Below are positions 22,501 to 34,300 of a stretch of 64,000 bases of DNA, piece by piece (within the stretch, counting starts at the first letter, position 1; every line of letters begins with the position of its first letter). The position numbers were made by a program, and so were the translations under genes. The DNA comes from Euptelea pleiosperma (taxonomy: Eukaryota; Streptophyta; Magnoliopsida; Ranunculales; Eupteleaceae), in the NCBI GenBank assembly GCA_035048495.1, contig CM068543.1, positions 21,255,751 to 21,319,750 on the forward strand, written 5' to 3'. The notes below the pieces were generated by a model. It saw nothing but the letters and a program-made list of their open reading frames with translations. It did not search any database and had not been told where the DNA came from.

Positions 22501-25360
22501 ATTTTATGTTTAAATTCAAAACTTTGAACGTAAGATTCAAGAATTAATCAAGCTTTCTCAACTGATGCAATCTTTAACCAAGAGGTTGTAAGAAATAACA
22601 TTTCCTTGTTTGACATATACAAACATCTGTGCAAGGTAACTAACGCTAATGAAAAAATATTGGTCAATTGGGGTTGAGCCCTTCACTCCATTGGATAGGG
22701 CTTTGTGTTGCAACCAAGGTTTTAAAGGACCCATTATAACGGTCCTGTAACGTTACCGTTATGACCAGTATAACAGGCCACATTAGTCACGTCCAAAGTC
22801 AAAAAAGTTCAGACTATTATTCTTTTATTAATTTTTTAAAAAACAAAACTCAATAACGGTAAAAAAAATGGTTTTTTTTTCAGAAAAATGGCCGTTATAA
22901 TAGATATCCCCTTTTTCGGTAAAAAGCGTTATAACAGGATATAATGTAACGGGGTGGGGACATTACCATATAATACCAATTATTTTCATTATCTTGGCCA
23001 TTTTTTAAACCATGGTTATTGTGCAGACACAATCCAAGCTTAGACTTTTTGCAATTTTAAAGACAAGGAGTTCGAAGTAGTCTCTTCTAACTTTTCCAAT
23101 AGTTCAGAAGAAAAGCTAAAAGCAGAGCAACAATTATGCACCACAATAGTTATTGAAAAATTTATCCATATGTAATTAAACCCCTGATCAAGTCCTTCAT
23201 CATGAAATGTAGATTCACGGTATTCACCAAACTTATCATCACGTAAGAGTTAAAACTTCGACCATGGGAACTCATTGTACCAACATATTTTCAGTTCATG
23301 GTGACTGTTTCTCACTGAAAGAATAGTATAATTGATTCACATAATACTCTTTAATAGTTATCATCTGTGGCCTGTGGGAGAAAATACACTTATAAAAAGT
23401 GGTAAATTATAAATTATATACTTGTTATATCTAATAAAAGAAAGAAATCATAGGAACATAAACAGCCATCCTAATGACAGGAAAGATTGCCACAAAGTTG
23501 CAGAGACAAATATTCAAAGTGGATTGGAACCTAATCTCGTGTTACAAAACAACAGCTCCTCTATTGGCAGATTTTAAAGTTCAAAGGAAGCACCTAATGA
23601 GAAAACAAAGAGGGAGATGAAGAAATTTATTATGTACTTGATAAGAAAGCTCATGGGAACCGACTAACTGTAGCCGGATTTTACAATCATAGTCCACATT
23701 GTCTAATCTACTTTCACATTCATATACGGATACAAAGATAAGATAACCAAAGCAACTATTAGTTAATTATTGTAAGACAACATAATACATAATCCACAAA
23801 GCCACTTTGGTACTCTGCAATTTGATTGAGTATGAAAGAGATCAACAGTTTATAGAATATTAAAACTAGAGAATAGATAGATTTAGTACCGTGATCTGAT
23901 AGAAGGAGCTTCCCGGCTTTACCAGGGTGATTATCCAGTTGAGGCTTCCTGCGACGCTCATTGTGGCCTGCAAGGCGTTTACGACAACTGCGCTTACCAT
24001 CATCAAATTCACCCAACAAATGAAACCTGGACAACCAAAAGCTATTAAGCATCATAAAGGCAATAAGAACAGAAGCACGTTGACTAATGGAAGTTAAGCT
24101 CTAGCCCAGCTGGGGGATAAAGTTAACTAAAAGTAGGAAAATGAAGTGTCAAGACACAGGAAGAGTAGTCATCAAAATCACTATTGACAGATCTGTACGT
24201 TGAAAATTAAACATTCTGAGTCAATTAGATTAGATTTAGGCCAGATTAGAAGGCTTAGAGGACATTTATTCCGGAGCTAAAACTTGCCCAAAATACTCAC
24301 CCAACTTGAAACCCTTACAATTCTCTTTTGACCTTGAACATGAAATCGTAGCCTCCATCCCCCACCATGTATATATTAAACCCTTTGAATGGTGCAACAA
24401 AACCAAATGGAGAAGTAACTACAATGCGAAAAAATTAGCAGTTTAAGTATGCCAGTCCCTCACTTTACTAGTTCAGGGTTGAATTTTCACAGTAAAAAAG
24501 TTACATTTTTTTTTTAATGTGAGAGCTTAGTTTAAAAGAAGAAAAACTTGGAAGTGAAAAGATTAGGATCATCCCCCCTCCCTTGCCCAAGAAAAAGAAA
24601 ATAAAAATCTGATTTTAAGTATGTCATTTACTGGGACAACTATAAAAATTCATAGATAAGTAATTCAAAGTTACTTCAAATTGAAGGCCCGAGTAAACAA
24701 AACCAACCTGCTACACTGTTGACAAAACCTCTGTTCGATGCCATTCACGATCACTTTGGCCGTTTTTGAGTGAACCTCACAAACTTTATGCCTCTTGTGG
24801 TAGTCCTTTGAGGAGCTGAGATCCATGTTGCAACCATGAACTTGGCAAAAGGGAGTCTGAGAGGTCAAACTCATTGTGCGTGCTCTCTTTTCCGGCACAA
24901 AAGACACCACTGGTTTGGAGGATTTACCATTCTGGGCATCTCGATAATCAGCCAAGCTCCCCAGCTTCAAATCAATGAGTGACGACTCCTGACTGTTCGA
25001 ATCCCCGGCAGAATTTGAAAGCCTTGAATTCGATTCCTCTTCTCCAAAAAATGCTTTTGGAGTAACCATACAAATTGGAGAAGATACTCTTCTGCTATCA
25101 ATCTTACCACCCCAAAACTCCCCACTTGGGTTATCAGAAATTGGTTTTCTGATGATGTCAGGGAAGCCCAATTCCATGAATCCCTGGTTCTCGATGGCCT
25201 CTCGACCTGAGACCAGCATGGTGCTTTCGTAATTACAAGGGCTTTTCAGGTCCCAACCCATTAACACTGTTCTACTTCTTCCAAGAGCATCAGTAGGTGA
25301 AACCATTTCATCAGATAACACAAAACCCTTCCCTTCTGAACCATAGCTCCAAGACTCCAT
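19515..25360 (-). CDS. SQUAMOSA promoter-binding-like (SBP-box) transcription factor, SPL6-like
   Basis: Three coding exons join in frame: 25360-24708, 24026-23890 and 20386-19515 (653+137+872 = 1662 nt, 553 residues plus stop). Introns start GT and end AG. The start is the ATG at 25360 (MESWSYG), the usual N-terminus of this family, not the upstream in-frame Met. The SBP domain begins at residue 172 (CQVHGC) and crosses intron 1 at CQQCSR|FHLL, where SPL genes are normally split. Both zinc sites (Cys3His and Cys2-His-Cys) and the bipartite nuclear signal [17 protein letters not shown] (229-245) are intact. It should bind GTAC-core promoter sites in the nucleus. The FLGTS...TSFMC block after the SBP domain and the miR156 site in the last exon suit the SPL6 clade. 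Assignment to SPL6 is by eye. Intron 2 (3.5 kb) contains a foldback repeat. Confidence 0.9.
19944..19963 (-). promoter_or_regulatory. miR156/157 target site in SPL exon 3
   Basis: The minus strand reads GTGCTCTCTCTCTTCTGTCA, the canonical miR156 target, encoding ALSLLS at about residues 405-411. miR156 cleavage or repression is the known control of most SPL genes in the juvenile-to-adult transition. Its presence implies this locus is under that control. Confidence 0.95.
22712..23025. mobile_element. Foldback repeat in SPL intron 2 (CCAAGGTTTTAAA family)
   Basis: Ends are CCAAGGTTTTAAAGG and TTTTTTAAACCATGG. The interior is full of inverted TAACGGT/ACCGTTA motifs. Similar copies lie at 59281-59682 and as fragments near 6810, 34735, 37450, 41562, 51585 and 52190. 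No target duplication is clear here. Confidence 0.55.
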
Positions 25361-25382
25361 TACATATAAAAGAATCGAAGTT

Positions 25383-26140
25383 GCTGAAATTATGTAAAAC
25401 CACACCACAATTCAAGGACTAAAACCATCTCTCCGAAGTCTGAGAACACAAAAATAAAAATAAAAATAAAAATAAAAACAATAAAAATCCATTAAAGAAT
25501 CGCCAGTGTCACAACAGCTTCAAGTCACCATTAAAGTAGAAATACCCAGAAAGAGAAAAGCATCAAGGTTGCACAAAATCTATCAAAAATTAAAAAAAAA
25601 AAAAACCCACCTCAAATTAAACGTTAACAACACCATAGTTTCTCTTCTCTTCAAGCTCTGACAACCCACATGAGCAGAAAAAGAAAACCCATTAAAGGAA
25701 ATATAGAAAGAAACCCAGATAATAAAATAGCATTAAAGGTGCAGAAATCTCTTAAATGCTCCTAAAATTCATCCAGAAACATATATTTTCAAACTCATAA
25801 ACAAGTAGAAATTCTCAAATGCTATCCCGTTGAAGCTTAAGAAGCAGATAGAGTGATACCCATTTCAGATATTAAGTGAGAAATCGAGTCGAGTGAGACA
25901 TTGAATAGCGAATCAAAGATCACTCAAAAGATGATTGGGAGAGGTGCTTTTTACTAGAACCACAGTATAATTTGTGAGGTGAGGGTGGAGCAGAGACACT
26001 GGTAGCAGTCGGAATGATTTCCACAGCCCCATAGGAAAGCTTGTCGTGGGCTTTTTGTAGCTTTTCACAGAGAGAGAGAGAGAGAGAGAGGGAGGGAGTG
26101 TTCCATACAAATTTACATGCAAGTCCAGGTCTTTCACTCT
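25383..26140 (-). promoter_or_regulatory. SPL 5' leader, probable leader intron and core promoter
   Basis: An acceptor TTTCAG ends at 25384, only 23 bp before the ATG, and a plausible donor G|GTATCA lies at 25859. This suggests an intron of about 475 bp in the 5' UTR. A (GA/CT)n tract at about 26070-26091 reads as a pyrimidine patch on the minus strand, as is common near plant transcription starts. The exact start is not determinable. Confidence 0.45.
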
Positions 26141-26905
26141 ATTTACCGTTTTTTACCAATCTGTTAAGAAAAGCTATTATATAATGCTTCTAGTTATAGT
26201 TTGTGCACCTCAATACCCCAGCCGTTCATGTTGACCATCAGATTCACTGTTTTGCCTCTTTGATGAGAAGCACCCTAAAATGAAGGATCGTAACCACACA
26301 ATCTAATATCAAGACTTGATCAGCTAAAACTACAATATTAACATCGAAAAACAAGGTGGTTTGATGATCTGATTTGTATTATTTTATGCTCCATCAAAGA
26401 TATGTTCAGCACAATAATATAAGGGAAACACAAAGAAAGGATCCATAATTGTTTGGATGTCTGTGATTGATCTGATTAATTTCGTTGGCCTCACCTGGGT
26501 CCATATATTGGTGGGTCTCTTGTACTTTTTGAGGTGTAGGAATCTTCAATCTCAATGATCCTTGAGAAACAGTGATATTTTGAATGTCTAAAATACCCTT
26601 ATCATTTTTTAAACTTAAAACACTATCGTTTTCCTCGTGTACTAAGAAACAGAGATATTTTGAATGACTAGAATGCCCTTATCATTGTTTTAATTTTAAA
26701 CGTTATAAACACTTTAGAGTCATCTCAATCACCCTGTGCTCTTGACAAGTACTCATGTCTCCCTTGTTTTAATTTTTTTGAAATTTAAACTTCTAAAAAA
26801 AAAAAACGAACTTTTCAACTTTGTCACGGGTACTCGTCAAGTTTCCAGGCTTTACTGAGATAGGTCACTAAAGCAAGTGAGTCCCTTGTTACACCCGCCC
26901 TTGGA
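26141..26905. other. Intergenic, no gene seen
   Basis: AT-rich sequence with a short direct repeat (ATATTTTGAATG..TAGAATGCCCTTATCATT-like, near 26573-26610 and 26648-26690). Nothing else is recognised. Confidence 0.5.
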
Positions 26906-27856
26906 TAGGGCTGCAACTTGAGTGGGTTGGGTCGGGCGACATTTAGACTTTCAAGCCCGAACCCGAGTCCAACCCGATGTCGTACCTAACATGTTCAGAC
27001 CAAGCCCAAACCGATCAGGTTGGGCGGGGGTTTATTGGGTTGGTAGAGAGAAAGTTGAAAGAGGAGGTAGTTGGAATCTTCATTAGTTTGATACATCAGC
27101 TACTCTCCGCATCCCAACAGAGAACTTTCTTGATTTTTTGAATAACAACCACAAAACCTTTTCTAGAAGATCCAGCTTCTAAAGGTTCATGAGAATCAGA
27201 AACCCATAATACTTTTCCAATACTATAGAGTCTGCAACACAGTCTCTTAACCAGTTTCACCTATTGAAATGAGAAGCAACAAATGGGGTCCTATGCTTAA
27301 TCATTTGCAAGGAAACAATAATCTTTCAAAAACAGGATCACTAACTCATTTGGGTTCCTGCAAATGATTCTGGACCTGCACTTCTCCTCATAGGCTCGCT
27401 CTACGAGACCGTGAAGCTATGGAGACGATCCATCCAGAGTAATCGCAGCTTCGGTTTCTCTCGACTACTTTGGTCACTCGATACCAATGCCACAATCGCC
27501 ACTCTCGAAGCTCCACCCTTTAAAGTCTGGCAAATGCAGTTCGATCCCAAGGTAACAAAAATCCTCCTTTGCTATGGGGGCTGTTTAGGGTTTGGGAAAG
27601 GACTGAGAGAGGGGTAGGAGAGAGATAGAAGAGCAAAGGGGAAGGACGTTTAAGGATTGGCAAAGGTAAATTACTTTACATGTCAGGCTCGGGTTGGGTC
27701 GGGTTGCTCGAGGCCCCAGCCTGAGCCCAATCGGATATATGATCAAGATGTAAAAATATGCCCGAGCCTGAGGGTTGGAGACACCAACCGAAGCCCAGCC
27801 CGAGGTCAGGTTGAGCCTGTCGGACTTGGGTTGGGCCCGCCCAAGTTGCAGCCCTA
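26906..27856. mobile_element. TIR-bounded element carrying a WD40 gene fragment (951 bp)
   Basis: Perfect 15-bp terminal inverted repeats TAGGGCTGCAACTTG (26906-26920 and 27842-27856) extend imperfectly into GGGTTGGGTCGGGC-type GC-rich arms. The TAGGGCTG terminus is hAT-like. No target duplication is recognisable in the flanks. Between the arms lies host-gene sequence (27393-27551). This arrangement is that of a non-autonomous DNA transposon that captured a gene piece. Confidence 0.65.
27393..27551 (+). pseudogene. VIP3/SKI8-like WD40 protein fragment inside a TIR element
   Basis: One frame reads GSLYETVKLWRRS, then after unrelated residues LDTNATIATLEAPP and VWQMQFDPK. The match ends at a GT splice donor (27552). 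Both segments match plant VERNALIZATION INDEPENDENCE 3 (SKI8), a WD40 subunit of the Paf1 and Ski complexes, where GSLDETVKLWR and DTNATIAxLEAPPSEVW belong to successive blades. The residues that normally join them (tens of amino acids) are deleted or scrambled. The donor after FDPK suggests the piece was taken from genomic DNA, not cDNA. No other VIP3 exon is present. Confidence 0.7.
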
Positions 27857-28767
27857 ACCTACCCGTACCCCCCTTCAAAAGGTTAGTTTCGTCCACTAAA
27901 TGGATGAGAGTGTTGATAGGGACATTTTAGTCATATAAAAATTTTGTCACATTGGGTCAAGGGTCAAGGAATGGAATTTCTTTTCTAATCATGATAATGA
28001 TGGAGTTAAGCCAAAGTACATTCCTTAATTATATATTCTATAAAAGATTTTGGGTCCACCATCATATCCTTCATGCGCATGTTAGTGAGGGGGGCAAAGG
28101 TAGAAGATTGGATAACATGTAAACAAATCTTTATGGTGAATGATAAAAAAAAAAAAAAAGCTTTTTACCCAATTGGTTGATTGGTTATTTACTCTTATTT
28201 TAATGTTGAATAGAACCCAATGAAAAGGCAACATTGATAATGGAGTCTGACAAGACACTGAGTGCCAAGTGTAGGCTTTATATTGATTCCACGTGTCCCA
28301 ACCGGGTAAGAGCAACAGATGAGGATGACCTACTGCACTAACTCCTCTTTTATGATAAGGGCATGAAAGCTCCTTTATATCAAATTCATGGATACCAACT
28401 AAAGGCCAGCCATCCTTTGAAAAAGTTGTCCATTATCTATCCAACCACTCAAAAGGCCCACATGGTCCTGTAACCCTAATGTCAAAATTCTTTTGAGAAG
28501 AACATCTATTCTCTACTAGATTTTTTTTTTTCTTAGGTGTGTCCATTTCAAAGTGTGGATTCTTCTGATTTTCTTCTCAACCTCTTTTCACACTACGTTT
28601 TTTTTTTTTTTTTTTTTTAATTTTCCCCTTTTTCTTGTAATTATTATTTGTAATTAAGTGAATAAAATTTAATCTTAATTTATATATTTTTTTTATATAA
28701 ATGCACTTATGCATGGTAATACAGGCGTAAGGAACCCTACGATCAGATCCGGAGGAAAGTTTCGGTA
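27857..28767. other. Intergenic, AT-rich with homopolymers
   Basis: Contains poly-A near 28146 and poly-T near 28600-28619. No gene is supported; the short minus-strand frames are low complexity. Confidence 0.5.
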
Positions 28768-28991
28768 TATTTTGTTTCGATTGCCAAGTGAAAAATTTGC
28801 ATTTTCGTTGGGAAAACATAACCAGAATTCATTTCCCATCTAGATAGGTGAGAATTCATTTCTAACTTAGAATACGCTTTTATTTTCTCACGTGATTGAA
28901 ATATGTGTTCTCAGTTGCAATTGATCAGCCATTTAAAGCATTTCCCAGATGTATTTTCTCGAGAAAATTTTCTGTGCAATCAAACACGCCC
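28768..28991. mobile_element. Tourist-like MITE, subfamily 2
   Basis: The right end GTGCAATCAAACACGCCC is followed by TTA. The interior (GATTGAAATATGTGTTCTCA, GCATTTCCCAGATGTATTTT) recurs at 36586-36740 and 50855-51130. The left boundary is approximate. Confidence 0.55.
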
Positions 28992-29435
28992 TTAGGTTAA
29001 AGTCCCTCTCAAGGGCTCATCGATTGAGCACCGACATATTTACGAACAGTAATCTGCTTGTAGTTTTCTAGTTAGGGTCTGGACTTAAGACTAAAAAAGA
29101 TTCGCCGACTAGGGTCCTACAAATTGGCCTTACTTTCCAAAACTAGCCCGGTTTTAGACAAACCGATCCATTAGTCCTTGCTTGTACTTCAAAATTACGT
29201 GCCCTCTGTTTTCTTGAAACATAATAGGTAATTTTGATCTGTGGGTTTTTTCATGTTTTTATTTATTGGAACAAGATGGTGAAATATGATTCATGCTGCC
29301 GACAAATACTTAGGATAAAACGTAGACAATGACGACGATTTAATTTTCCACAAGGAAAAAAGAGATTAATGACAGAAACTAGGTAGGTCAAGAATTTAGA
29401 AAGTGAGAGAAAACTCAATTCACCTTTACTTTTTA

Positions 29436-29821
29436 GGGTCGTGATGTAACAAGCTATAGCTGGCGTCAGCTAGCGCATTTTTGTTACTCACCGATGTCAT
29501 CTGGGCCCACTGACCGTATGGATGTTTAGCCCACCCCTTGATAGATATTAATACCAAAAATCAGCTTGTTTGATGATTTTTAGCTGTTGGTTTTAGTATT
29601 CAAAAAAAAAAAGATTGAATCCAACAGCTAGAATCATGCCTTAAAAAGAACTAAAATCTAATGGCTAGAGATTACCCATCAGGGTATTTTTGGTGTATAT
29701 ATCCATCAAGGGGTGGGTTAAACATCCATGCGGTCAGTGGGTCCAGAGGGCAGTGGTGAGTAACAAAAATGCGCGAGTTGACACCAAAAAGCGTCAGTTA
29801 TAACTTATTACATCTTTTTCC
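29436..29821. mobile_element. GTGATGTAACAAG-family MITE, third copy
   Basis: Begins GGGTCGTGATGTAACAAG and ends TTATTACATCTTTTTCC. The interior carries inverted GGGCCCACTGACCGTATGGA-like and CATGCGGTCAGTGGGTCCAG-like arms. Flanks share CTTTTTA but a full duplication is uncertain. Confidence 0.65.
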
Positions 29822-30439
29822 TTCTTTTTATCTAAATATTTGGAGTCTGCAACATGAATCATATTTCACTATCTTGTTTGAAGGAAAAAAAATCTCATTT
29901 ACTAGAGTTGAAAAAAAAAAGATGGGGTTGTTGATGGAGGAAGAGGGGACATGAATGTGGATACCACCTAACGTGAAGCGAAGGGCATTTGCCTAGATGA
30001 GCAATGACAGCCACAACACTTTTTTTGAGTGAAAATGATGCCTAATACCTTGCAGCTGCATTTGTCCCTGTCAAATTCTAATGGACATTGTGGAAAAAGC
30101 TGCACTTGATTTATTGAGTGATCCAACGAGGAAGGTCCCACTCTTTTAAGTTCACAAAACGCCAAGAGAGGTATAATTCAAGTTCAACAGTTGCACTTTG
30201 TCATGTTGTCCACTCCCCCCAAGTGATTTACTTGCTTTTTCAACAAGAGGAAGAGTACAAAGTCTTTTAATGTACTCTCTCCCCATTTCTAGATATATGA
30301 TTTACACATAGCTTGTCTAATTTGAAACATGGAAAAATCTGCCCCTTTTGAAGATCTTCCAAGGCATAAAAAAAAAAAAATCGTAATCTAAGATAGCAAG
30401 TCTGGAACAACTAATCCATAGCTCAAACTGAGGATACAC
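29822..30439. other. Intergenic, no gene seen
   Basis: AT-rich with several A-runs. No coding or repeat similarity I can support. Confidence 0.5.
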
Positions 30440-30870
30440 CTCTACCCAAGATATCAAACTTCGAAAAGAACAATCACATAGACATGATAAATTTATGTGG
30501 TTTGGCAGTGTACGTACCTACATCCACCCTACAACTTTGTTTGATTCAAAAGGCGACAGAACTACATGAATCTAAAGGGAGCTAGGAGTCTAGTTAAGCC
30601 TAGGTGCACTAGCGCACCTTGGAGTTTTTCAGCCGGGGTCCCTTGGGGGGTATAAAGAGCTTTGTCACTATCTCTAAAGAATTAGGGCTACAATAGTTTC
30701 CTGATCTCTCACTCTCTTAATGTACAAATAATCATCTTTAGTGAATATATAGAAATTTTTGGTACAATGAAATACTTGAAAATACTGCCAATCCGAGTTG
30801 TACATAAACTGTACAAACTTATACGAATAGAAAACATCTGGGAAAGCTATGGCTTAATAAATAGTAAAAT
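30440..30870 (-). mobile_element. Probable copia-type LTR remnant
   Basis: On the minus strand GGAAACTATTGTAGCCCTAA and TTCTTTAGAG recur in the same order as at 53715-53750. The CCACATAAATTTATCATGTC phrase resembles the ACCACGTAAATC motif near many plant copia LTR ends. No pol is present. Confidence 0.4.
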
Positions 30871-31030
30871 CTTTACTGAACAAATGTAGGGTTTAGTTCC
30901 TATGTAGCCATTGTCTGTGGGTTAAGCCTTAAAAAGCAAGACAAGGTTATGGCACCTTTTGGTGTAAGAGCGTAAATCCTTTGATACTATGTGGTGGATT
31001 GTTAAGAACTTGGTCTGCCATTATGAAATA

Positions 31031-31349
31031 TCTATATAACAAAAGAGGGAAGTTGTCTCCCAACTTATACCCCCTCTTATATGTTTCAATAAAGAAGGGC
31101 CAAGATCTTATCCCCTAACTAGACGGTGGATCACACCCAATTTTGGCAAATGCTTTGTCTGGAATTGCCGTGGGCACGGGCCACACACTATCTATATAAC
31201 AAATCAGCTCAGTTGTCTCCCCCTCCTATAGACTTCATATATAGATGGCTGAGATCTAATCCGCAATTGGATGGTGGATCTCAATCACTCACACCCAATT
31301 TGGGCAAATATTTTGTCGGGGAGTGCCGTGGGCACGGGTCACCCACTTG
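31031..31349 (+). mobile_element. Two tandem Helitron-like mini-elements
   Basis: Units 31031-31190 and 31191-31349 each start TCTATATAAC and end with the hairpin GTGCCGTGGGCAC or GCCGTGGGCACGG plus GCCACACACTA or GTCACCCACTTG. They abut without spacer. A third 5'-like end, TCTATATTAAAGCAGAG, starts directly at 31350 and leads into AT-rich DNA with no visible 3' end. Confidence 0.5.
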
Positions 31350-34300
31350 TCTATATTAAAGCAGAGAAGTGGGCAACATTCTTCTCTCTCCTCCACATCA
31401 TGCTACGTGGCATTCTCTACATTTAGAGTTCCAAATAAGCAACCATGTCTCTACATGTCATTCTCCTACTCTTTTTTCTACCAAAACGTCTCTATATGCA
31501 TTAAAGCCCTAAAACATCTCCACTATCCCTTAAAACTCTCTAACTCCTTTACAACAAGTCACATACTTTGTCTAATTAAATCTTTATATTATTTCTCTCC
31601 CCATTCATTCTATTACCCATTTTCCTAAAACATCTCTTACATTCCCAAAGCATCTCCTCACCTTCCCTCTATAAAATCGGTCGTGCTTTCAACTATTAAA
31701 AAAAAGCACAAAACACAAAAAAAAAAATCTCCAAAAGTTTAAATGCAGAGATCAAAATGATAAAAGCAAAAATGACTTTTTTTTTTTTCAAATATTTTTT
31801 TATTTCTTCACTCGTGCTTTAGTAGGAGCCAATAACATTAGTTATGAAATAAGGCCCAAAACGTATTGCGTACGTTTGACCTAATCTTATGTTAGTATTT
31901 ATTGCTTATTTACTAGGGTTTTGTTTTCAATTTATTATCTTTGAATTGCATTTAAAAAGCATGTATTATTGATGCATCTTCCATATTCATATAGGTGGGT
32001 GACTCTACTCGGTTCCGTAACCCATCCCTATTATCATTTAGATTCGATATATATATATATGATGTAGTGGATCCCAAGAGTGATTGTGTAAGAGTTTCTA
32101 ATTGTTTCTATTTACTTTATATTTTTATTTTTATACACATAATTTAACACTAGCATTTTTTACACCCAGATTGGTGTGGACCTTAATGTAGGCCTATACT
32201 GATTTTTGGTTTGAGGCCCACTCACATTATGGGATACATTTTTCTAAGGTAGATTAAAATTTTTTAGGTCAAACATTGTTAATAGAGAGACCATATATTA
32301 ACATTCATGAATTTTCACTCACTTAATTACTTGTCTTATGATAATTTTACACGTGCGGGTAAAATAATAATTTGACCTACAAAGACATTTCGTAATTATA
32401 CAAGATATGCATAATTTAGTAATTTCACTCCATCGGGATGGAATGATAAATGTTAGAGACACTAGGATAATTTCATACTTCGTTAGCAACACTAAGAGGC
32501 ATTTCTGAGGTATTTTAGTAACATTTATAGGATTATTTTGGAAATTTTTTGCTATAAGTGATCTTATTAATGATAGTTTAATAATTTCACAAACTAAGAA
32601 CATCTAACCCTAGTATGAATGGATATTCATGAAAGATTACACAAAAACTATAAGAAAAATGTGATTTGAAAATTTTACAACTTAGGAGATTTTAGTAATT
32701 TTACACATTGGAATGGGTCCCATGTATGTACAAATTAAATTTTTATAAATTTATGATTCATATATTTATTTTCTTGTGTTTAATTAGTTGCTTTAATGCT
32801 TCATTTCATGTGAATTTAAATTGGTTTTATTTAGACATTAATTGGGCTTGGGTAAGGCCCATTAAGGGCTTAAATAAGCACTGTTATATGATATATTAGT
32901 ACATATTACATCTCTAAATTCATGTAATAAATGGTATGTACTAACATAGTTGAAAATTATATAATTTAATTGATACATTATGGATATTATACATGCAGAA
33001 ACATTGAAGAGAGAAATAGGTGAGTACTATAGCATGTGTGTCAAACACTAGATGAGGGGTAGTGACTAAGATAGTGGACTCTACTCACTAAAATCGTTGG
33101 AGCTAGGTATAAGAGCATAAGAGAATTTAATTAAATTAATAATGTTAGCGAGCTAACTGATGACTAATTTGTATACATGGACTGATTTAAAACAACAATG
33201 AAAACATGCAAATGAAATAAATTAGCGACTTTGACAATGACACATAAGATTATCTAAAATATGTTATTTGTAAAGGGAGATAGAGAAAGAGAGTTTCTCC
33301 CTAGCCACTTATTTAAACACAATTTCAAAGGGCAAACCTCATTCGATCCAAAAACCCTAAGTATTAAAAAGAAATAGAACCAGAAAGAGGTGAACTAAGG
33401 AGAAGGAGAAAAAAGAAGAAGATATAAGTTTGTTTATTGTTCAAAATCAAAGTATGATTAGTTACCCACTCCTATGCTTATGTCAGTTTTTAAATTATTT
33501 TTTCTTGCATATTCTTTGGTGTTAAATCTCAATGTCTTTTCTTATATATTAATATATTTATCTTTATGCTTTAAAAAAAAATATGTTTTATTTTTTTAGA
33601 GTTTTTGACTTCCATGGTGAACATGTTTTAAAAATTGTTCCATACTAATGCCGTCGTGCTTGTTCAAAAATCATGTTTTATTTAGTTTCATGATACTTGT
33701 TTTAAAATCATAATTTTTAGTTGGTACGTGGATATGTGGTATGATTCACTTGCCATGAGAGATTGATCATAGTAAGGGGAGGTTGATTGAAAATGCTTGG
33801 GCACATGGAGGATTTATTCTTTGTGTGGTTGTGGTCCTTGGGTGCATCACAAAAGACTAGTAAGCAGGGCATTAGGCCCCTTTGGTAAAAGGCCATAAAC
33901 CCTCTAGGATCTATATGGTGGAAATTTTAGAACTTGACTAGCTGTTGTGAAATACGGCTTTGTGGCGTTTCTTACATGTTCCGGATTAATCGTAATGGGA
34001 TGAATGTTTATATTACACCGGGTTAGTTTACTAGTTGAGAAATTAATGATTTATTTTATGTTATATTTCTTTCGAAATTGATGGGCTTGACATGTCATGT
34101 ATATTTTTACAAAATTATGTTTTTTCGTTGCATCACCCATGGTCATGTGGGTGGGTGTTGTCATATTCTACTAGTCTTCGTGGCCCACTCCTATTGATAT
34201 TTCATGAGAAGGGATCAACAAAGATTCTTTATAATATTTAGTTTACGTTATATCTTCTTTTGGAAAATGTAATATGCCTATTACTTGGTGATTAATTTTG

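Noticed and set aside
25361..25408. Upstream in-frame Met at 25408 as the SPL start.
   Set aside because: A splice acceptor at 25384 and the family-typical MESWSYG start at 25360 make the extension likely intronic.
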